This document shows positions 55,695 through 64,000 of a DNA stretch of 64,000 nucleotides, one piece after another. This DNA is from Allohoeflea poritis (GTDB taxonomy: Bacteria; Pseudomonadota; Alphaproteobacteria; Rhizobiales; Rhizobiaceae), in assembly GCF_027889715.1 (NCBI RefSeq), contig NZ_JAPJZH010000005.1:271477-335476 (forward strand). The letters are read 5' to 3'. Under the pieces are notes generated by a model. That model had not been told where the DNA came from. It did not search any database and worked only from the letters and a program-made list of their open reading frames with translations. How positions within the stretch are numbered: the stretch's first letter is position 1; each line of letters opens with the position of its first letter. Position numbers and translations under genes: made by a program.

Positions 55695-56780
55695 ATGGCA
55701 AAACTACCGCTTGAAAAGATGCGCGAACTGGAGAACCGGTTCGGCGAGATCGAGGCCCGCATGGCACAGGGCCCGGAGGCCGATGTCTATGTGAAACTGG
55801 CATCGGAATATGCCGAGCTGGAGCCCGTTGTGGCGACAATCCGCAACCACGGAAAGACCGTCAGCGAGATTGCCGACCTGAACTCACTTCTCGACGACGA
55901 GGAGACCGATGCCGAGATGCGCGCGCTGGCCGAGCTTGAGCTTCCCGAGCTCGAGGAGCGGCTCGAAAAACTCGAACAGGACATGCAGGTCATGCTCCTG
56001 CCGAAGGACGCTGCCGACGACAAGAGCGCGATCCTGGAGATTCGGGCGGGCACCGGCGGATCGGAGGCCGCCTTGTTCGCGGGCGACCTTTTCAGGATGT
56101 ATGAGCGCTATGCTGCGGGCCGAGGCTGGAAAGTGGACGTGATGAGCGCCAGCGAGGGCGAGGTTGGCGGCTACAAGGAGATCGTTGCGGCGATCACCGG
56201 CCGCGGTGTGTTCGCGCGGCTGAAATTCGAATCGGGCGTGCACCGGGTCCAACGGGTGCCGGAAACGGAATCCGGCGGGCGGATCCACACATCGGCGGCG
56301 ACGGTCGCCGTGCTTCCCGAAGCCGAGGACATCGATATCGAAATCCGCAACGAGGATATCCGCATCGATACGATGCGTGCTTCCGGTGCCGGCGGCCAGC
56401 ATGTGAACACCACGGATTCGGCCGTGCGCATCACCCATATCCCTTCCGGTATCGTGGTCACGCAGGCGGAGAAGTCGCAGCACCAGAACCGCGCCCGCGC
56501 CATGCAGATCCTGCGCGCGCGGCTGTTCGACCTCGAGCGGCAGAAGGCCGAGAGCGAACGGTCGGCCGAGCGCAAGAGCCAGGTCGGCTCCGGCGATCGG
56601 TCGGAACGCATCCGTACCTACAATTTCCCGCAGGGGCGGGTGACGGACCATCGTATCAACCTGACGCTCTACAAGCTCGACCGCATGATGATGGGAGAAA
56701 TCGACGAGGTGGTGGATGCGTTGATCGCCGATCATCAGGCCGATCTCCTGGCAGCACTGGGTGAGACGCCGGATGCCTGA
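55695..56780 (+). CDS. prfA: Peptide chain release factor 1
   Basis: 361 residues. P-E-T (189-191) is the tripeptide recognising the stop codon, and G-G-Q (233-235) is in G-A-G-G-Q-H-V-N, where PrmC methylates the glutamine. A long helical N-terminal domain is complete. Its end overlaps prmC by eight bases, so the enzyme that modifies it is produced together. Confidence 0.97.
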   Translation: MAKLPLEKMRELENRFGEIEARMAQGPEADVYVKLASEYAELEPVVATIRNHGKTVSEIADLNSLLDDEETDAEMRALAELELPELEERLEKLEQDMQVMLLPKDAADDKSAILEIRAGTGGSEAALFAGDLFRMYERYAAGRGWKVDVMSASEGEVGGYKEIVAAITGRGVFARLKFESGVHRVQRVPETESGGRIHTSAATVAVLPEAEDIDIEIRNEDIRIDTMRASGAGGQHVNTTDSAVRITHIPSGIVVTQAEKSQHQNRARAMQILRARLFDLERQKAESERSAERKSQVGSGDRSERIRTYNFPQGRVTDHRINLTLYKLDRMMMGEIDEVVDALIADHQADLLAALGETPDA

Positions 56781-57666
56781 TGAAGGGCTGCCGGCAGGAA
56801 GTACGAGAGATGCTCTCGTCGCCGAGCTGAAGCGGCGGTTCGAAACGGAAGGATTGCCGGAACCGGATTCCGATGCGCGCGCTCTGGTATGCGGGCTCCT
56901 GGATATCGGCCTTACCGAACTCGTGCTCGATCGCGAGGCTCCCGTAAGCGCTAATGAACTGGAGCAAGTGCGGGCCGCCGCCGCGCGTCGGTGCGGGCGC
57001 GAACCGGTTCACCGGATTCTGGGGCATCGGCCGTTCTTCGGGCTCGATCTTGCGCTGAGCGCCGAAACGCTGGAACCGCGACCTGATACCGAGACACTGG
57101 TCCGGGCTGTCCTGCCTTTTGCAAAAAATCATGCAGCGCAAAACGGGGGCTGCCGGCTGCTGGATCTCGGCACGGGAAGCGGCGCCATCTGTCTTGCCGT
57201 CCTGTCGGAAGTCGCAACGGCGCGGGGCGTTGGCTCGGATATTTCGGAAGATGCATTGCGGACGGCGCGTGACAATGCCCGGCGGGCGGGTGTCAGGAAC
57301 CGGTTCGAAACGGTCAAAAGCGCCTGGTTCACCAATATCGAAGGTGTTTTCGACCTGATCGTCTCCAATCCCCCTTACATTCCGACAGGCGAGATTGCGG
57401 GCCTTGAACCGGAGGTGCGCGATTTCGACCCTGTTGCCGCACTCGACGGCGGTCCGGATGGGCTTGATGCCTACAGGGCGATTGCCGCACGGGCCAATGC
57501 ACACCTTGCGCCCGGGGGGCGCATCGCGGTGGAGACCGGCTTCGACCAGCACTGTGCGGTCGCGGCCCTTTTCGAAGAGGCGTCATTTTTGCTGCTTGAG
57601 CGAGTCAGGGATTTCGGGGGCAATGACAGGGTTCTTGTCTTCTCGAAATCGGCCAGCGGACAATGA
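56773..57666 (+). CDS. prmC: Release factor glutamine methyltransferase
   Basis: 297 residues. The helical N-terminal domain is followed by SAM motif D-L-G-T-G-S-G near 137, and the N-P-P-Y catalytic tetrapeptide near 200, where the target glutamine is methylated. ATG 56773 lies inside the end of prfA. Confidence 0.95.
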   Translation: MPDEGLPAGSTRDALVAELKRRFETEGLPEPDSDARALVCGLLDIGLTELVLDREAPVSANELEQVRAAAARRCGREPVHRILGHRPFFGLDLALSAETLEPRPDTETLVRAVLPFAKNHAAQNGGCRLLDLGTGSGAICLAVLSEVATARGVGSDISEDALRTARDNARRAGVRNRFETVKSAWFTNIEGVFDLIVSNPPYIPTGEIAGLEPEVRDFDPVAALDGGPDGLDAYRAIAARANAHLAPGGRIAVETGFDQHCAVAALFEEASFLLLERVRDFGGNDRVLVFSKSASGQ

Positions 57667-58071
57667 TTGGCGAAGGCGTGATTCCGGTTCTCATGGCCGG
57701 CTGCGATCCCTGTTTTCGTCGTCGAATTGTCATCAAACAGGATTACGCCATGGGTCGAGCGCTCTTGCGGAACGACCAAATTGCGTTAGATAAAGAAAAG
57801 GCTTGGAATTGAAAGCAAAGCACGCTAATTTCCGGTCATTGCTGAACATATGGTCATCACCAAAGATTCGATCACTCAGGATCGTTTCATGTTTCGCTTC
57901 TGTGATCATCGATTGACCATCGGCAACTGAATCTGCCCTTGTATGAATGTGAAGCGGAAAGAGCGCAAGCGCACATCTTTATGCGGCCTGCAGCATGACA
58001 GCCGAATAGTGATTTCAAAAGCCGGTTCAGAACGAGCAATCCATAATGGGAAAATTTCAGGTGAGTGACGT
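57667..58071. other. Non-coding spacer before DUF4167 gene
   Basis: 405 bases without a supported gene. Composition drops in GC in the middle. It presumably contains the promoter of the DUF4167 gene; TTGGAA-N16-CTAATT near 57805-57832 is a weak candidate. No hairpin terminator for the prmC transcript was evident. Confidence 0.4.
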
Positions 58072-58737
58072 ATGAGGTCAGGACAGCAGAACAAACGCGG
58101 TCGCGGTCGCAATAACAACAACGGAAGAAAAAACGGCAACCCGCTCTCGCGTACCTATGACAGCACCGGTCCTGACGTGAAAATTCGCGGTACCGCACAG
58201 CACATTGCGGACAAGTATGCGGCCATGGCGCGCGATGCGCTTGGTGCCGGCGATACCGTGATGGCCGAAAACTACCTGCAGCATGCGGAGCATTACAGCC
58301 GCATCATTGCCGCCGCGCAGGCGCAGATGCAGGAGCGCTACCAGCGTGACGAACGCGACAGTGGCGCCGAACGCGAGCAGCCGCAGGGCGAAAGCCCGGA
58401 GGCCACTTCCGATACGGCCGAGAAGGAAACGGTCGAGGTGGCTATTGACGGCACGGGTCCCCAGCCGGTCATTTCCGGAACGCCCGCCGAGGTTGCCATT
58501 GGCGAAGACGCGCAGCAGCAGCAGCCGGCACGGCGTTCACCATTGCGCCGGCGCGCGCCTTCGCGGCCGCGCCGCAGCCGCAGTGCCAATGACGAGGCGC
58601 CGCGAAGCGGCGAGGAAACAGCGCTCAATGGCGGTGGCGCTGAAAACGAGGCGCCGCAGGCTTCGGAGCCGGCGCCGGGGCCGTCCGAGGCGCAGGACAG
58701 TCAGCCGGAAGTGGCCGTAGTGGCCCGCGACGCCTGA
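58072..58737 (+). CDS. DUF4167 domain protein
   Basis: 221 residues, preceded by AGGTGA. The N-terminus is rich in Arg, Asn, Gln and Gly (residues 1-25), RNA-binding-like, followed by the DUF4167 helical domain (about 30-90) with A-x-H-I-x-x-K-Y and Y-L-Q-H-A-E-H-Y. The rest is low-complexity Glu/Pro/Ala with an Arg-rich patch near 150-165. Conserved before clpB in rhizobia. Function unknown. Confidence 0.9.
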   Translation: MRSGQQNKRGRGRNNNNGRKNGNPLSRTYDSTGPDVKIRGTAQHIADKYAAMARDALGAGDTVMAENYLQHAEHYSRIIAAAQAQMQERYQRDERDSGAEREQPQGESPEATSDTAEKETVEVAIDGTGPQPVISGTPAEVAIGEDAQQQQPARRSPLRRRAPSRPRRSRSANDEAPRSGEETALNGGGAENEAPQASEPAPGPSEAQDSQPEVAVVARDA

Positions 58738-58765
58738 TCGTACCGATCAACCTCCAGATTCTTGA

Positions 58766-58790
58766 CGCCCGGCCTTGCCGGGCGTTTGTC
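58766..58790 (+). terminator. Rho-independent terminator after DUF4167 gene
   Basis: Eight-bp stem CGCCCGGC/GCCGGGCG with a three-base loop followed by TTTGTCTT, 28 bases after the stop codon. Confidence 0.85.
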
Positions 58791-58851
58791 TTGAAGGTCC
58801 TGACTGCGACAAGATGGCGGCTTTTTGCCTGAATCAAATATGAAATCCGGG

Positions 58852-58882
58852 GTTGAACGACCCCCGATGCAATTCCCATATT
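58852..58882 (+). promoter_or_regulatory. Heat-shock (RpoH, sigma-32) type promoter of clpB
   Basis: GTTGAA at 58852-58857 and CCATAT at 58876-58881, separated by 18 bases, close to the alphaproteobacterial RpoH consensus CTTGAA-N17/18-CCATAT. About 90 bases before the clpB start, after the terminator of the preceding gene, so clpB should be transcribed separately and induced by heat. Confidence 0.7.
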
Positions 58883-58974
58883 AGTATCAACCAGGACCTG
58901 CCGAATTCGGGGGTCAATCCGGATCCATTGTTTCGTGCCGAATGCGGGCGGAGCATGACAAGGAGATACGCCAT

Positions 58975-61590
<2,616 letters not shown>

Positions 61591-61597
61591 CGAATAA

Positions 61598-61621
61598 AGC
61601 CCGGCTCAGCCGGGCTTTTTT
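61598..61621 (+). terminator. Bidirectional terminator after clpB
   Basis: Eight-bp stem AGCCCGGC/GCCGGGCT with three-base loop and six T residues on the plus strand. On the minus strand it ends 4 bases after the M23 gene stop, with GCTTTATT following, so it can serve both convergent genes. Confidence 0.92.
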
Positions 61622-61624
61622 ACA

Positions 61625-63565
61625 TCAGTTCAAGGCAGCAAGACGTTTGGGGTCCGCGTCGCGGTTGACCAGCCGGTCGATCCGCTCGCGCTCGATCTGA
61701 AACGCGGTCAGTGTTTCGCCGTTCAAAGATTTGCCGTCCGGCAGGCGTACGCGCATCGGATCGACCTTGCGGCCGTTGACGATCAGTTCGTAGTGCAGGT
61801 GCGGACCGGTGGACAGTCCCGTCGAGCCGACATAGCCGATGACTTGCCCCTGCTTGACGCGGGCGCCCGGAACAATGCCCTTGGCGATCTTGGTCTGGTG
61901 GGAATAAGAACTGACATAACCGTTCGGATGGCGGATCAGGGTCTGCTTGCCATAGCCGCCCTTGTTCCAGCCGGCCTTTTCGACGACGCCGTTTCCGGCC
62001 GCGATGATCGGTGTTCCGCGTGGCGCGCTCCAGTCGACGCCCCAGTGCATGCGCTTGTAGCCGAGGATCGGATGACGGCGCATGCCGAAACCGGAGCGGA
62101 ATCGGCCATTGGGCAGCGGGTTGCGGATCAGGAACTGCCGTGCGCTGCGACCTTCGGAATCATAGTAGTCGATGGACCCGTCTTCCGGATTGCGGAAACG
62201 GTAAAGCGATACCGCGTTGTTGCCGAAGCTGGCCGCCAGATAAAGCAGTTCGGATTCGTCCGAGGCTTCGTTGGTTTCCTCGTTGACGGAAAAAACCGCT
62301 TCCATCGTGTCGGTGGGTTTCAGGCGTGCCTGGTAATCGACATTGCTTGCCAGCAGCCGAATGACCTTCTCGGTCATCTCGCCGCTCATCCCATAGGACA
62401 GCGCTGCCTTGTAAATGCCGTCATAGACGCGCGGCAGATCGCGGCCGGCAAGGACGGTGACAGGGGTTTCGTCAAAGGCCGAACGCACCGCCGGCGACTG
62501 CGGCGGCTCGTTCGCCGCGACAAGAATCTCGAAGTCATTGACGGCAACGGAAGCAACATGATTGGCGCCGTCATAGACGCTGGCGCGCACGATACGGGTA
62601 TCGCGGCCGCGCTGCTCGAGGCCGATGCGGAACACATCGCCTTCCGTGAGATCGGGCGAGCCGGCCTCGCTTGCAAGGACCTCGGCGACATATTTCGCTT
62701 CGCCCTTGGCGTAGCCCGCTTCGGTGAGCGCATCGACCATCGACTTGTCTTCGCGGATGGCGATGACATCGTCGATGAATTCGACGGCGCCATCCTCGGG
62801 TGTCAGCGTGGTGGCGACCGAAACATTCTCGGCGACGACACGGGCGTTGAGGTTGGTGCTGAAATCGAACGGGGAGTCGGCACCGGAGAAACGTTGCGGA
62901 TTGACATAGTGCAACATCGCGACCTGGAAGGTCTCGTCCGTCAGGATCGAGCCGTTGGTCCTGACATCCTCTTCGGCCTCTTCCGCATCCATCGCCGCGG
63001 CATAGTCATAGGGTGCGCGGTTGACGGGGAAATCGACTGTCTTCAGCCGGATTTCCGATTCGACTTCCGCGCCATAGATGATCCCGGTGGTGGATTCGGT
63101 TTCAGCTTTCCCGGACGAAAAGATCTTCAGCGGATCGAATTTCGGATATTCGCCCTTGGCGGCATGGTTGGCCGCGAGCGCCATCTTGACATGCGCGAAG
63201 GGGCGGCTGCGGATGACGCTGCGCTCGCCTTCATTGGTCATCGTGGAAATCTCGACGATCGTCTTGTCGGAAGGCTTTGCCGCAATTGTTGTGCTGACAA
63301 GACGGCTGCCCTTTTCGGCGCCTTCCAGCGGTTGCGTTTCGATATCGGTGGCGGCGTAGGCTTCGCCGGGAATGGCGAGCTGCTCGCGCCCGTCGAGTGC
63401 AGCGAAGAGAGCGATGCCCATGAGGGCGCTGGAGGTTATGCCGGTGAGGAACGTACCGGACAGCCATCGAATGGAGACCTCGCGGCGGTCGGGCGCCTTC
63501 CGACCATCGGCCAAAAGGGGTTCTTCCTCACCCATCTGCCTGCTGAGATCAGTATGCGACGGCAT
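61625..63565 (-). CDS. M23 (LytM) family periplasmic endopeptidase
   Basis: 646 residues. One N-terminal transmembrane helix (about 37-58) anchors a long periplasmic part; the LytM peptidase domain is at about 490-620, with zinc ligands in H-W-G-V-D and H-L-H-Y-E. All catalytic ligands are present. The size and location beside clpB resemble RgsM of Sinorhizobium, a hydrolase needed for polar growth; that identification is inference. Convergent with clpB. Confidence 0.88.
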   Translation of the reverse strand: MPSHTDLSRQMGEEEPLLADGRKAPDRREVSIRWLSGTFLTGITSSALMGIALFAALDGREQLAIPGEAYAATDIETQPLEGAEKGSRLVSTTIAAKPSDKTIVEISTMTNEGERSVIRSRPFAHVKMALAANHAAKGEYPKFDPLKIFSSGKAETESTTGIIYGAEVESEIRLKTVDFPVNRAPYDYAAAMDAEEAEEDVRTNGSILTDETFQVAMLHYVNPQRFSGADSPFDFSTNLNARVVAENVSVATTLTPEDGAVEFIDDVIAIREDKSMVDALTEAGYAKGEAKYVAEVLASEAGSPDLTEGDVFRIGLEQRGRDTRIVRASVYDGANHVASVAVNDFEILVAANEPPQSPAVRSAFDETPVTVLAGRDLPRVYDGIYKAALSYGMSGEMTEKVIRLLASNVDYQARLKPTDTMEAVFSVNEETNEASDESELLYLAASFGNNAVSLYRFRNPEDGSIDYYDSEGRSARQFLIRNPLPNGRFRSGFGMRRHPILGYKRMHWGVDWSAPRGTPIIAAGNGVVEKAGWNKGGYGKQTLIRHPNGYVSSYSHQTKIAKGIVPGARVKQGQVIGYVGSTGLSTGPHLHYELIVNGRKVDPMRVRLPDGKSLNGETLTAFQIERERIDRLVNRDADPKRLAALN

Positions 63566-63926
63566 TGATTATCTTATTGCCCCACCGTTGTTTTCCGTCA
63601 TGCCAGTTTCCCGGCTATTCATCTGCCTTGCCCCGCAGTCCGAGTCAATCGAACCGTACCGGAATCGGGCCCATTTCGCGCAATATCGTTACTGTCAGGC
63701 AGTATGCCGCTGTCCCCTTGCACGACATGGTCTTCATTGTTGACATCCCAACTGTGCCGGAAATAGGGCAAAGTGCCGTAATTTCAGAAATATTTCGTCA
63801 TTTTTACGCCCGGTGAACAAGCGCCGGCGGATCTCTTGACGAATGACGAAAACGGCTGCGTTGCACGGCCGCGCTCGGGGTCGGTGCGGGACTGTAAAAA
63901 AAATGACATATTTTGAAATTTGTCTG
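63566..63926. other. Non-coding region before putative rRNA promoter
   Basis: About 360 bases with no supported gene. Contains the promoter region of the leftward M23 gene and is followed by the strong rightward promoter. A run of eight A residues at 63897-63904 could be an UP-type element. Confidence 0.5.
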
Positions 63927-63955
63927 TTGACTGTTTTTGTTTATTGGCCTTATAA
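63927..63955 (+). promoter_or_regulatory. Near-consensus sigma-70 promoter, probably of an rRNA operon
   Basis: TTGACT at 63927-63932, 17-base spacer, TTATAA at 63950-63955, an almost perfect housekeeping promoter with A/T-rich sequence upstream. The leader after it (GC-rich, with CGGTTGTCCGC) has no open frame. Such strength, in rhizobia, is typical of rRNA operons; the 16S gene itself would be beyond the window. Confidence 0.7.
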
Positions 63956-64000
63956 GCTGCGTGTGACGAGGGCGGTTGTCCGCTGGCGGCGGGTTTGTTT

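Noticed and set aside
61793..63568. 591-codon frame opposite the M23 gene
   Set aside because: Antisense shadow; Gly/Arg/Asp-rich composition without domains.

Overview
The window is a GC-rich alphaproteobacterial chromosome segment, most likely from the order Hyphomicrobiales (Rhizobiales) and close to Rhizobiaceae/Phyllobacteriaceae-type genera. The argument is gene content and order: ftsE-ftsX-YdcF-plsC facing a ChaC-like/DUF2125/tyrC/hisC block; hpt-cpdR; argH-lptM-lysA-TIGR02302 opposite tlpA; etfB-etfA-hbd; secA facing parvulin-argJ-GNAT-mutT; comF-grxC-nitrilase-DUF1178; lysC-ptsP-prfA-prmC-DUF4167-clpB; and a large M23 peptidase. Genus cannot be fixed from this view alone.

Layout. 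1-1815: AT-rich, with an incomplete polytopic membrane protein running off the left edge (surface-glycan type) and a non-coding tail. 1816-3373: two tandem, visibly related P-loop (ParA/MinD-like) proteins; the second has no normal start codon. 3666-8101: a BASS transporter, a cytosine-deaminase-like enzyme, then hisC-tyrC (aromatic amino acid / histidine aminotransferase and arogenate/prephenate dehydrogenase). 8118-13920: envelope and division genes (DUF2125, gamma-glutamylcyclotransferase, plsC, YdcF, ftsX, ftsE, DUF3426-like). 14050-21971: hpt, cpdR (cell-cycle proteolysis adaptor), TIGR02302, lysA, lptM-like lipoprotein, argH, tlpA, cupin. 21991-25455: an electron-transfer-flavoprotein / 3-hydroxyacyl-CoA dehydrogenase group plus an SDR with an altered active site. 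25680-33236: membrane and housekeeping genes (rhomboid, cobalamin adenosyltransferase, twin-TM protein, SDR, YihY, GluQ, AlkA, HNH, DsbB, YqaA).

33458-36069 is the main accessory spot. Immediately after tRNA-Leu(CAA) lies a short low-GC islet with three genes I could not assign to a described system: a small protein with an L,D-transpeptidase/DUF5675-like His...S-x-G-C motif, a divergent lipoprotein, and a short Ala-rich helical protein. A hairpin with a minus-strand T tail closes it. It is the best candidate in this window for something undescribed, but the evidence is organisational and motif-level only.

36070-40426 holds an acyl-CoA synthetase and an overlapping flippase/acyltransferase pair probably used in exopolysaccharide export or modification. 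40638-63565 is conserved core: secretion (secA, parvulin), arginine (argJ), nucleotide clean-up (mutT), a stand-alone Flp pilin, ubiquinone (ubiG), lysine (lysC), nitrogen PTS (ptsP), translation termination (prfA, prmC), chaperone ClpB with a recognisable heat-shock promoter, and a LytM/M23 endopeptidase. The last 75 bases carry a near-consensus housekeeping promoter that I read as the start of an rRNA operon lying just outside the window.

No insertion sequences, integrases, CRISPR arrays or complete prophage genes were seen.
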